Shown here: piece after piece, positions 1-7,223 of the stretch
Position numbering within the stretch: position 1 is the first letter of the stretch
Layout: every line of letters starts with the position of its first letter
Assembly: GCF_031157375.1 (NCBI RefSeq)
Contig: NZ_JAVIFV010000001.1
Location: forward strand, 310,001-374,000
Origin: Sphingosinicella sp. LHD-64
Lineage (GTDB): Bacteria > Pseudomonadota > Alphaproteobacteria > Sphingomonadales > Sphingomonadaceae
Length of the DNA stretch: 64,000 bases
Direction: 5' to 3'
Translations under genes and position numbers: made by a program
Notes under the pieces: model-generated
What the model saw: the letters and a program-made list of their open reading frames with translations, nothing else
The model's database searches: none
What the model was told of the DNA's origin: nothing

Positions 1-35
1 TCCGGGCGGCATGTTTAGCGTCTAGGCGGCAGGAC

Positions 36-545
36 ATGGCGACGACAAGCTATGCGATCGCGCTCGGCTCGAACCGGCGCCACGGCCGCCACGGCGCGCC
101 GGCCGACGTCGTGCGCGCAGGGTTGGAGGCGCTCGCCGGACTGGGGAAGATCGAAGCCGCCTCCGCGATCCGCGCGACACCCGCGCTCGGCCCGGCCGGC
201 CGCGGCTTCGCCAATGCCGCCGCCCTCCTCGCCACCGACCTCGCACCCGACGATCTGCTCGACGCGCTGAAGGCGATCGAGCGGCGCTTCGGCCGGCGCG
301 GCGGGCGGCGCTGGGGCCCGCGCGTGCTCGATCTCGACATCCTGCTCTGGTCGGAGGGACCGTGGGGCGGCCCCGGGCCGATCATCCCCCACCCCGCGTT
401 CCGCACGCGGGCCTTCGTCCTCGATCCGCTCGCCGAGATCGCGCCCGGCTGGCGCGACCCGATCGGCGGCCTCAGCGTCCGTCAGCTGCATGCGCGGTTG
501 ACCGCGCCCCGCCCCGCGCACGCGCCCGATCGCTCGCGCCCTTAG
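36..545 (+). CDS. folK: 2-amino-4-hydroxy-6-hydroxymethyldihydropteridine diphosphokinase (HPPK)
   Basis: Transfers pyrophosphate from ATP to the hydroxymethyl pterin in cytosolic folate synthesis. The 169-residue product has the HPPK hallmarks: an N-terminal ALGSN loop (residues 9-13), the RRWGPRVLDLDILL segment (about 91-104) whose Asp99 and Asp101 match the Mg-ATP ligands, and the IPHPAFRTRAFVLDPLAEIAP block (about 117-137). Length is normal for the family. The ATG at 36 follows a GGCGGCAGGAC stretch that could act as a weak ribosome site. It is followed by an inverted-repeat region and then tRNA-Lys. An ATG on the opposite strand at 12-10 could start a divergent gene leaving the window, but 12 bases cannot support a call. 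Confidence 0.93.
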   Translation: MATTSYAIALGSNRRHGRHGAPADVVRAGLEALAGLGKIEAASAIRATPALGPAGRGFANAAALLATDLAPDDLLDALKAIERRFGRRGGRRWGPRVLDLDILLWSEGPWGGPGPIIPHPAFRTRAFVLDPLAEIAPGWRDPIGGLSVRQLHARLTAPRPAHAPDRSRP

Positions 546-553
546 CCGCGGGC

Positions 554-615
554 GTGAATCAGGCTCGCGCCGATATCGAGACCGGGATTCACGTTTCGGG
601 CTTTAGCCTGAAACG
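554..615. repeat. nested inverted repeats between folK and tRNA-Lys
   Basis: GTGAATC at 554-560 is complementary to GATTCAC at 586-592. Immediately after, 592-615 forms a near-perfect palindrome (CGTTTCGGGC, TTTA loop, GCCTGAAACG). There is no T-run, so this is not a textbook terminator. It may be a folK 3' structure or a regulatory or processing element ahead of the tRNA. Confidence 0.4.
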
Positions 616-641
616 ATCCTGGTCTAGGTGACGCGCACGAG

Positions 642-717
642 GGGCCCTTAGCTCAGTCGGTAGAGCAACTGACTTTTAATCAGTAGGTCGCTGGTTCGAA
701 TCCAGCAGGGCTCACCA
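642..717 (+). tRNA. tRNA-Lys (anticodon TTT)
   Basis: A full cloverleaf can be drawn. The acceptor arm GGGCCCT pairs with AGGGCTC (one G-T pair), the D-arm has the GCTCAGTCGGTAGAGC core, and the anticodon stem ACTGA/TCAGT encloses the loop CTTTTAA with TTT at 675-677. The T-arm is CTGGTTCGAATCCAG, and CCA is encoded at 715-717. Total length is 76 nt, as expected for a type I tRNA. Confidence 0.97.
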
Positions 718-731
718 TCCATCCCGGATTT

Positions 732-1211
732 TCAGGACTTGCGCGGCGTGTCGCGGCTGACCGCGTTGCGTCGGCCTTCCGCTTCCTCGAATTCCCAGAC
801 CGACATCAGCCTGCCGAGCCACATCCCGCCGCCGACCGCGGCGAAGAAGAACAGCGTCTGCCACATATGGCCCGGCACGATGACATCCTCCAGCGTTCCC
901 TCGCTCCAGAGCAGCCAGTAGAAGCACAGGCTGAGGCCAGCGAGCATCAGCATCTGCACGACGATCAGCCGCAAGCCGAGGGCGGGCGTGATGACGAAGT
1001 CGCCGGGGTCCTTCGCGTCGGTGAGCCATGCAGCACCCGTGTTGAACACGAACAAGCCGGTGAAGATGCCGATCACGAGCCAGACCGCAAAGGACAGCAG
1101 GTCGTCCTCACCGAAAAAGCCGAAAAACAGAATGACCAGCATCCCCGTGATCGCCGCGGGGATGAGCCACATGACCAGCCCGATGGCGGCGCTTTGCGCG
1201 ATCTTGAGCAT
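732..1211 (-). CDS. hypothetical integral membrane protein, four predicted TM segments
   Basis: I do not recognise the family. The 159-residue protein has hydrophobic stretches at about 10-33, 38-60, 80-102 and 117-135, with a short polar segment DAKDPGD between the second and third, so a four-helix inner-membrane protein is likely. There is no signal peptide cleavage site and no obvious catalytic or metal motif. The C-terminal tail after about residue 140 is charged. It lies convergent to tRNA-Lys and downstream of the cyclase-like gene on the same strand, about 43 bases after it, so co-transcription is possible. Confidence 0.75.
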   Translation of the reverse strand: MLKIAQSAAIGLVMWLIPAAITGMLVILFFGFFGEDDLLSFAVWLVIGIFTGLFVFNTGAAWLTDAKDPGDFVITPALGLRLIVVQMLMLAGLSLCFYWLLWSEGTLEDVIVPGHMWQTLFFFAAVGGGMWLGRLMSVWEFEEAEGRRNAVSRDTPRKS

Positions 1212-1254
1212 CCCCGCTCCCCGTGGACGAACGCTATCGCAACGGCGCCCCGAG

Positions 1255-3003
1255 TCAACGCGCGGCGCGGGTCAGCCGGTACATCGGGAACTGGCCGTAA
1301 TTCTTGGCGAGCTGGATGCGCCCGACATAGCGGCAGGCGAAGCGCTCCCCCGCCTCCAGCGCGACGATCGCCGCGAACGGCTCGGTCACGAACACCGCGC
1401 CCGGCGGCGTCACCGGCTCGATCCGCGCCGTCTTCGAGACTTCGGTGCCGTAGAAGGTGGTGCGGCCGGTGATATGATCGACGGTGCGATAGGCCGGGCC
1501 GTAATGGACGCCGATCCGCATCCCGCCCGTCCCGTCGAGGCCCAGCGTCGCATAGTCGAACAGGGCGAGCGCGTCCTGAAGCTCCAGTGCGATCTGGGCG
1601 GCCAACGGCGCGCTCGCCGTCACCGCGTAGAGCGCGTCACCCCAGCTGTTGCGGCAGGCAACGCCCTCGCCATGCCCGTCGAGCACGCCGGCCACGACCC
1701 GCATCACCCCGTCCCAGAATGCGGGCAGCGCCGTCTCCTTGAGCGTCGAGAAGCCGGCGAAATCGGTGAACAGGATCGCGGCGAGGCTGCGCTGGTAGGG
1801 GCTGCGCACGCGCGGATCGGGCCGGACGAGGCCGCGATCGATCGGCCCGGGCGCCACGATCGCGCTGCGCCCGCCCCGCGTCTCCCAGGCGGCGACGTCG
1901 ACACCCGTGCCCGCGTCACCGTCGGCGGCGACGCCGTCCCAGACCGCCACCTGGAGCGATTCGGCGCCGAGATGCTGGGCGCGAAGCCGCGCCAGTCCCA
2001 TCGCCATCCGGCTGGCATAGCCATATTGGGCGGGGTCGCCGAAATATTCCATCTCGCTCGCGAAGACGACGCTCGCCGCGCCCTCCAGACAGGCGCGATA
2101 GCGCGCCGCCCACCCGTCCCCGCCCGGCAGCACGGACTGGGCGAGGAAATCCTCCTCGACGAAGGGCAGCACGGCATGGAGCTCGATATCCCGCGCCAGC
2201 GCCGCCTCGGCGAACAGGATGTCGGCGCCGCAGGCCAGCGCGCCGTAGGCGAAGCCGATCTTCTCCGCCGCGAGCACCGCCTCGATACCATCCTTGATCT
2301 CGCCCTCCAGCGACGGATCGGCGGCAAACATATGGCCGCAGAAATGCGCGACCCGCGGCGGCGCGAGGCCGGCGAGGAGGTCTTCGGTGTCGTCGAGGCC
2401 GAAATGGTCGGCGATCATCGCCAGCTGGCGCGCGGTGCCGGAGCGGGCGCCATAGTCGGTGCTGGTCGCCACCACCTCGCTCGCCAGCACCGCACCGACC
2501 TCGTCCAGCCGCCCGAGCAGCAGCAGCGCTTCCGCCTTGGTCGCGGCAAGATAATAATCCGCCGCCGTCGCCACGCCGGGATCGGCGAGCAGCACCCCGG
2601 CCAGTTCGCGCGCACGCGCCTCGTCGCCGGCCAGCAAGGCCAGCGTCGCCGCATTGATGCCCGGGAAGGAATCGGCGCTGTCGCAATAGATGGCGTGATA
2701 GATCTCGAAGGCCTCCCGGAGCGCCGCCTGCCGCGCCGGCCCCTCCGCCGCCAGCGCCCGGTCCTTGAGCAGCCGCGCCCCGATCGCGCGCTGGTGCGGA
2801 TCGTCAGACCGGTCGAGGCCATAGGCAGCGAAGCGCTCCATCGCCCGCTCGGTATCGCCCATCCGCGCGAGCGCGAGGATCTGGCGGTGGCGGATTTCGC
2901 CGGATTCATCCCCCTCCGCGATCGCCGAGACGGTGATGTCATAGGCGCCGATGAGGTCGCCGCGCGACAAGGCGGCCCGGGCACGTTCGGCGGCGCGGCT
3001 CAT
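1255..3003 (-). CDS. SLOG-like/class III nucleotidyl cyclase-like multidomain protein
   Basis: A 582-residue cytosolic protein with three regions. Residues 1-210 are Ala/Leu-rich helical repeats of TPR character. Residues about 218-375 look like a Rossmann-type SLOG nucleotide-sensor domain, with a GALACGADILFAEAALARD motif near 254-272. Residues about 405-560 are a class III cyclase homology domain. The two metal Asp positions are present (LFTDFAGFS, Asp414; SWGDALYA, Asp456), as is the transition-state Arg (TARIE, Arg527). The substrate-selecting Lys is Asn452 and the catalytic Asn is Ser523. By family knowledge such changes alter or abolish cAMP synthesis, so the product, if any, is uncertain. 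It is divergent from a two-component pair. Fold assignment of the middle part is my inference from motif shape. Confidence 0.75.
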   Translation of the reverse strand: MSRAAERARAALSRGDLIGAYDITVSAIAEGDESGEIRHRQILALARMGDTERAMERFAAYGLDRSDDPHQRAIGARLLKDRALAAEGPARQAALREAFEIYHAIYCDSADSFPGINAATLALLAGDEARARELAGVLLADPGVATAADYYLAATKAEALLLLGRLDEVGAVLASEVVATSTDYGARSGTARQLAMIADHFGLDDTEDLLAGLAPPRVAHFCGHMFAADPSLEGEIKDGIEAVLAAEKIGFAYGALACGADILFAEAALARDIELHAVLPFVEEDFLAQSVLPGGDGWAARYRACLEGAASVVFASEMEYFGDPAQYGYASRMAMGLARLRAQHLGAESLQVAVWDGVAADGDAGTGVDVAAWETRGGRSAIVAPGPIDRGLVRPDPRVRSPYQRSLAAILFTDFAGFSTLKETALPAFWDGVMRVVAGVLDGHGEGVACRNSWGDALYAVTASAPLAAQIALELQDALALFDYATLGLDGTGGMRIGVHYGPAYRTVDHITGRTTFYGTEVSKTARIEPVTPPGAVFVTEPFAAIVALEAGERFACRYVGRIQLAKNYGQFPMYRLTRAAR

Positions 3004-3103
3004 CCGGGCCTTATGACGCCGGCGACGGGGGGAAACAATTCACGACAAACTGCGACACAGTTCCTCTGGCGCCGCACCGTCGCGAAACCGTAAAGGGCGG
3101 GCA

Positions 3104-3823
3104 ATGGCCGAAGAACCGCATATCCTGCTGGTCGACGACGAGCGCGACATCCGCGAGCCGCTCGCCGCCTATCTGTCGCGCAACGGCCTGCGCGTCACCA
3201 AGGCGGAGAATGCGTCGGTCGCGCGCCAGATGCTGTCGGCCTATGCGATCGACCTCGTCCTGCTCGACATCATGATGCCGGGCGAGGACGGCCTCGCGCT
3301 CACCAGCTACATCCGCGGCACCACCAGGCTGCCGATCATCCTCCTCACGGCCAAGACCGAGGAGACCGACCGGATCGTCGGGCTGGAGATGGGCGCCGAC
3401 GACTATGTCAGCAAACCCTTCAGCCCCCGCGAGCTGCTCGCCCGGATCAAGGCGGTGCTGCGCCGGATCAGCGAGAATGGCGGCGCGGTGCGCGCGCCGG
3501 ACACGGATTCGTACGCCTTCGGTCCCTGGGTGCTGAGATCGGGCGAACGCGAGCTGGTCGACCAGGAGGGCGTCGCGATCCCGCTCTCGACCGGCGAGTA
3601 CAACCTTCTCCACGCGCTGGTCACCCATCCGCGCCGGGTGCTCACCCGCGATCAGCTGCTCGATCTCAGCCAGGGCCGCGAGCTGGCGGCGTTCGAGCGC
3701 AGCATCGACAATCACATCAGCCGCCTCAGGAAGAAGATCGAGGAGAATCCTTCGGCGCCCAAGCTGATCAAGACGGTCTGGGGCGGCGGCTACACGCTCG
3801 CGGCGGAGGTCCGGAAGCTTTGA
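3104..3823 (+). CDS. OmpR-family response regulator
   Basis: A DNA-binding response regulator of 239 residues. The receiver domain (1-120) has the acidic pair Asp11/Asp12, the phospho-acceptor Asp55 in LLDIMMPGEDG, and the conserved Lys of VSKPF near 105. The C-terminal winged helix (about 135-236) ends with SRLRKKIEENP and VWGGGYTL, typical of OmpR/PhoB proteins. The downstream histidine kinase begins within its stop codon, so the two form a translationally coupled operon. The cyclase-like gene lies divergently 100 bases upstream. Targets cannot be told from the sequence. Confidence 0.95.
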   Translation: MAEEPHILLVDDERDIREPLAAYLSRNGLRVTKAENASVARQMLSAYAIDLVLLDIMMPGEDGLALTSYIRGTTRLPIILLTAKTEETDRIVGLEMGADDYVSKPFSPRELLARIKAVLRRISENGGAVRAPDTDSYAFGPWVLRSGERELVDQEGVAIPLSTGEYNLLHALVTHPRRVLTRDQLLDLSQGRELAAFERSIDNHISRLRKKIEENPSAPKLIKTVWGGGYTLAAEVRKL

Positions 3824-5193
3824 GACGCTTCCTGCCGAGGAGCCTGATCGGCCAGATCGCGCTGGTCATGGCAGCAGCCCTGCTCGTCGCGCAGTCGATC
3901 AACTTCACCCTGCTGCTGGTCGAGCGGCAGCGCGCCACCCAGGCGCAGATCGAAGGGCCGCTGTTCGGCCGCTTCATCTCCGCGGCCCAGCGCTATGAAT
4001 CGCGGCCCGTGGATGCCCGGGCGGACATACCGAGCTTTTCGCGGCGCAGCCGCTACACGATCAGCAGCGAAAGCATCCTGCCTCCCGAGCGCAGCGATGC
4101 CCGGCTGGTCACCCTTCTCCGCAACAGCGCCCAGGCGTCCGGCCTCGTCGTTCGCGATGCCCGCGCCGGCTTCAGCGAGGGCGAGCCGCCGCCGCGGCGG
4201 TTCGAGCGCCGCCCGCGCGACCGCGACGATCATCCCGACCGCTATCGGCTGCTCGTCCTCTCGGTGCAGCTGCGCGACGGCAATTGGGTGAACGGGCTGC
4301 TGTGGATCTCGAAGCCCGATCGCTGGGCCCCGGTCCGGCTCGCCGGCTCGACCTTGCTCCTCTATTTCGTCCTTCTCGTCGCGATGATCTGGGTCTCGGC
4401 ACGGATCGTCCGGCCGTTGCGCGACCTCGCGTCCGCAGCCGACCGGCTCCAGGGCGCCGGCGAAACACCGATCGTGAAGCCGAGCGGCCCCGCCGACATC
4501 GAGCGTGCGATCACCGCCTTCAACGCGATGAGCAAGCGGGTGAGCGCCATGCTGGTCGAGAAGGACCGGATGCTCGGCGCGATCGGCCACGACCTCAGGA
4601 CCCCCCTCGCCTCCCTGCGCATCCGCGCGGAGAGCATCGAGCCGGAGGACGAGCGCGCGCCGATGATCGCGACGATCGAGGAAATGGCGGCGATGCTCGA
4701 CGATACGCTCGCCCTCGCCCGCACCGGCCGCGGCGTCGAGCAGCTGCGCCCGATCGACGTCGGCGCGCTCGCCGATACGGTGGTCGAGGAATTCCGCGCG
4801 CTCGGCCAGCCGGTCGAGCTGGAGGGCGGCGCGCGGCTGATCGCGAAGCTGCAGCCGAACCTCATCCGCCGCGCGGTGCGCAACCTCATCGACAATGCGG
4901 TCAAATATGGCGGCTCCGCACGGGTCGCCGTCCGCGACGCCGGCGGCGACCGGATCGCGATCGAGATCACGGATGATGGCCCGGGCATCCCGGACGGCGA
5001 GCTCGCCAACGCCCAGGAGGCCTTCTACCGGATCGAACCGTCGCGCAGCCGCGAGACCGGCGGTTCCGGGCTCGGCCTCACCCTCGCCCGCGCCGCCGCG
5101 CAGGCCCATGGCGGCGGCCTGGAGCTGGCGAACCGGCCGGAGGGCGGGCTCGTCGCCCGCATCCTCCTGCCGCGCGGCACTGCCGCCTCTTAG
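3820..5193 (+). CDS. EnvZ-like sensor histidine kinase
   Basis: An inner-membrane sensor kinase of 457 residues. TM1 is at about 10-33 and a periplasmic sensor of roughly 140 residues follows, rich in Arg/Asp near 120-140. TM2 is at about 172-192 and leads into a HAMP segment. The dimerisation box AIGHDLRTPLASL carries the phospho-acceptor His257, and the N, G1 and G2 boxes follow (LIDNAVKYGG, DDGPGIP, GGSGLGLTLA). The start is TTG at 3820, giving a 4-base TTGA overlap with the response regulator stop. No in-frame ATG fits as well, because later starts would remove TM1. Confidence 0.93.
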   Translation: MRRFLPRSLIGQIALVMAAALLVAQSINFTLLLVERQRATQAQIEGPLFGRFISAAQRYESRPVDARADIPSFSRRSRYTISSESILPPERSDARLVTLLRNSAQASGLVVRDARAGFSEGEPPPRRFERRPRDRDDHPDRYRLLVLSVQLRDGNWVNGLLWISKPDRWAPVRLAGSTLLLYFVLLVAMIWVSARIVRPLRDLASAADRLQGAGETPIVKPSGPADIERAITAFNAMSKRVSAMLVEKDRMLGAIGHDLRTPLASLRIRAESIEPEDERAPMIATIEEMAAMLDDTLALARTGRGVEQLRPIDVGALADTVVEEFRALGQPVELEGGARLIAKLQPNLIRRAVRNLIDNAVKYGGSARVAVRDAGGDRIAIEITDDGPGIPDGELANAQEAFYRIEPSRSRETGGSGLGLTLARAAAQAHGGGLELANRPEGGLVARILLPRGTAAS

Positions 5194-5213
5194 ACCACAA
5201 GCAGCACCCACTT

Positions 5214-5350
5214 CATCGTCATTGCGAGGAGCCCTTCGACGCCGCCTGCGGCGTCGCTCAGGGTAAACTGCCGCTTCGCGGCCGCGACGAGCAATCCAGC
5301 GGACCTCCGGGGCCGCACTGGATTGCTTCGCTGCGCTCGCAATGACGATG
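5214..5350. repeat. intergenic palindromic repeat, CGTCATTGCGAG type
   Basis: The ends CATCGTCATTGCGAG and CTCGCAATGACGATG are exact inverted copies. Inside lie further complementary arms (AGCAATCCAG with CTGGATTGCT) and a GACGCCGCCTGCGGCGTC hairpin. It fills the gap between the kinase and the lipoprotein gene and could fold into one long structured RNA that serves as a transcript end for both convergent genes. Non-coding. Confidence 0.85.
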
Positions 5351-5364
5351 CGGCTTGTGCCGGA

Positions 5365-5925
5365 TTACTTGGAGCCGCCGGCCCCGCCGCCTTCCATCCG
5401 CCGGGTCTCGATGATCTTGTCCTCGGCGACGAGCCGGGCGAAGTCAGCCCGATTGATCGGGATCCGCTCCTGCTCGTCCCAGGTGATGTTGGCGAGATCG
5501 CCGCGCAGGTCGTTGACCGCGCCGCGCGAGTTCTCGTAGGCCGAGGTCTCGGTGATGACCGTCACCCGGTCGGCCGCCACATCGACCACGCGCAGCAGCC
5601 CATAGGCCTTTTCGCCGTTCCCGCCATTGCCGGTGGCGTCCGCCGGTCGCGCAGAGCCGAAATTCGCGCCCGAGAAGGCGGTGAGCTCGGCGGCATAGAG
5701 ATCGCCGACCTGCGGATTGGCAAGGACCGGGTCGAGATCGGAAGCCGCCGTCTGCGCGGCCGGCGCCGCGCCGGCCTTGTCCGCGCCCGCGGCCGAGTTG
5801 CTCATCAGCACCGCATTGCCGGCGGTCGGCGCATTGTTGCATGCCGACAGCATGGCGAGCGCCATCGCGCCGCCGAGCAGTGCAGGCCGGATCGAGAAAG
5901 AGCTGGAATCTTTCGACATCGTCAT
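5365..5925 (-). CDS. hypothetical lipoprotein
   Basis: A 186-residue protein with a lipoprotein signal: a charged start, a hydrophobic segment at about 14-28, then the lipobox LSAC with Cys29. The mature protein has an Ala/Gly/Asn-rich low-complexity linker (about 30-65) and a folded part with DLYAAELTAFS and VADRVTVITETSAYENS. The extreme C-terminus GGGAGGSK is flexible. No known family was recognised. It is convergent with the histidine kinase gene, with a palindromic repeat between them. The lipobox supports membrane anchoring in the periplasm. Confidence 0.75.
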   Translation of the reverse strand: MTMSKDSSSFSIRPALLGGAMALAMLSACNNAPTAGNAVLMSNSAAGADKAGAAPAAQTAASDLDPVLANPQVGDLYAAELTAFSGANFGSARPADATGNGGNGEKAYGLLRVVDVAADRVTVITETSAYENSRGAVNDLRGDLANITWDEQERIPINRADFARLVAEDKIIETRRMEGGGAGGSK

Positions 5926-6045
5926 CCCCGTTTTTCACGAACACAACGGGAGCCAGCCCGGCTGCAGCAGGAAGTCGGGCCTTTCTCCCGGCTTCTGCGG
6001 ATACGTAGCGATCGTGACGATGTCAAAGCAGCCGGATCAACTGCC

Positions 6046-6279
6046 CTAGGGAGGCTCGACAGCCGGAAAGCTCTTCACCTTGCGCTTCCCGCACCAGAGC
6101 TCGAGCGGATGCGGACCGGCACGGGGTTCGGCGGCACGCACGGCCTCCAGATCGTCGGCCGCCTCGATCTCCTCGAAGCCGACGAAACGGCCGTCCGGGC
6201 CGCTCAATATGTAGAGCCGGTAATAAGCCACGTCGCGCCCCCGCCACGACCCCGTCGAGTCGTATCTCCTGTCTGGCAT
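6046..6279 (-). CDS. small conserved hypothetical protein (YYRLY...ELWCGKRKVK type)
   Basis: 77 residues. The pattern is one often seen in small alphaproteobacterial proteins of unknown function: AYYRLYIL followed by a GRFVGFEEIEAADDLEAVRAA segment, then LELWCGKRKVKSF at the C-terminus. There is no signal peptide or membrane segment. The listed ATG gives a 17-residue polar extension. A GTG at VAYYRLY would give a shorter 60-residue form that fits the conserved core better. It is not part of an obvious operon. Function unknown. Confidence 0.6.
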   Translation of the reverse strand: MPDRRYDSTGSWRGRDVAYYRLYILSGPDGRFVGFEEIEAADDLEAVRAAEPRAGPHPLELWCGKRKVKSFPAVEPP

Positions 6280-6338
6280 GAAACCGGCGGGTTCGACTTA
6301 AACGAGATCAAACCGCCCGGGAGATCGACGAAAGCAAA

Positions 6339-6362
6339 GGAGGCGGGACAACGCCCGCCTCC
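6339..6362 (-). terminator. rho-independent terminator of the EF-hand gene
   Basis: Read on the minus strand, GGAGGCGGG and CCCGCCTCC form a perfect 9-bp stem around a 6-base loop, and the transcript continues TTTGCTTT. It lies 26 bases past the stop codon of the EF-hand gene, as expected for an intrinsic terminator. Confidence 0.75.
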
Positions 6363-6387
6363 TGATGTCACGTATTTCGGATGGCGC

Positions 6388-6984
6388 TTATTGGGCCCGG
6401 TCACGGCGCTCCTGCATCCGCTGGCGGAATTGCGCGCGCATCTGCTGGCGTTCGGCGGCGGTCACGGTGCCGTTGCGGTCCGCGTCCATCCGGTCGAATC
6501 GGGCGAGCGCCCGCTCGCGCATCTGCTCGACGGTGATGAAGCCCTGCTCGCCGAACATCCGCTCGCCACCCATGGCGAAGCGATGATGTCCGCCGCGCCG
6601 GCCGAGGCCGCGATGGCGGCGGTGCTCGCCGGCTTCGGCGCGTTCGGCCCGGCGCGCGTCGCGCCGCTCGAACCGCTGCGCCTGCGCCTGGCTCATCTCC
6701 TCGCGGGTGATGCTGCCGTTGCGGTCGAGGTCGAGCCGGTCGAACATGCGATTGGCCCGCTCGGTCTGGCGCTGGGCATGCCTCTGCTGGGCCTCCTCGC
6801 GGGTGAAGCGGCCGTCGCGATCGGCGTCGAGGCGCGCGAAACGCTGGTCGACCCGCTCGATGACCTGTTGACGGGTCATGTCGGCATTGCGGTCGGGGCG
6901 CGGCGTCTCGGACGTCTGGGCCCAGGCGGCGCCGGCGATGGCGACGGTGAGCGCCGCGCCGGCAATCAGTGCACGTGTCTTCAT
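6388..6984 (-). CDS. periplasmic EF-hand calcium-binding protein
   Basis: 198 residues. A Sec signal peptide runs to about residue 22 (AGAAWA-QT). Three canonical 12-residue EF-hand loops follow: Asp53-Glu64, Asp85-Glu96 and Asp167-Glu178, each with the DxDx(D/N)G pattern. A basic, Arg/His/Gly-rich stretch (about 104-140) separates loops 2 and 3. The ATG at 6984 is chosen over a farther upstream start because it begins the signal peptide and follows an AGAGGGG ribosome site. A clear terminator follows. By family, such proteins buffer or sense calcium in the envelope; no enzymatic domain is present. Confidence 0.85.
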   Translation of the reverse strand: MKTRALIAGAALTVAIAGAAWAQTSETPRPDRNADMTRQQVIERVDQRFARLDADRDGRFTREEAQQRHAQRQTERANRMFDRLDLDRNGSITREEMSQAQAQRFERRDARRAERAEAGEHRRHRGLGRRGGHHRFAMGGERMFGEQGFITVEQMRERALARFDRMDADRNGTVTAAERQQMRAQFRQRMQERRDRAQ

Positions 6985-7148
6985 GGGTGAACCCCTCTTC
7001 GGTGAACGTCGATGCTGTTCATCTGGCAGGCGGCTGTCCCGCAACTATGTTCGCCGCGCGGTGAAATTGTCCCAGTTTGTCGCCGATGGGAAGCCTTGCC
7101 GACCGGGTGCGCTGCGACGAAGCGGGTTCCGCTTGCGCCGAGCGGATT

Positions 7149-7180
7149 TGTTATAACGTCATAATAAGTTTGTTATAACA
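7149..7180. promoter_or_regulatory. tandem Zur-box-like sites upstream of the TonB receptor
   Basis: TGTTATAACG (7149-7158) and TGTTATAACA (7171-7180, a perfect palindrome) lie 22 bases apart, 44 bases before the receptor start. The AT-rich GTTATAAC core matches the known Zur operator type for zinc-repressed genes, and stands out from the GC-rich surroundings. Regulation by Zur is inferred. Confidence 0.7.
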
Positions 7181-7223
7181 TTACGCCTTTGCTAGGAGCC
7201 GCCCTCGATCCAAGGAGGGACTC

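Noticed and set aside
1-12. Divergent gene start at the left edge (ATG at 12-10 on the minus strand)
   Set aside because: Only four codons are visible, so it cannot be supported.
988-3093. Open frame of about 700 codons on the plus strand over the cyclase-like gene
   Set aside because: It is antisense to a gene with clear domain motifs, shows no motif of its own, and is explained by high-GC bias that leaves stop-free frames opposite real genes.
5323-6990. 555-codon plus-strand frame across lipoprotein, small protein and EF-hand genes
   Set aside because: It crosses three genes and a terminator; each minus-strand gene has better evidence (lipobox, EF-hand loops, signal peptide).
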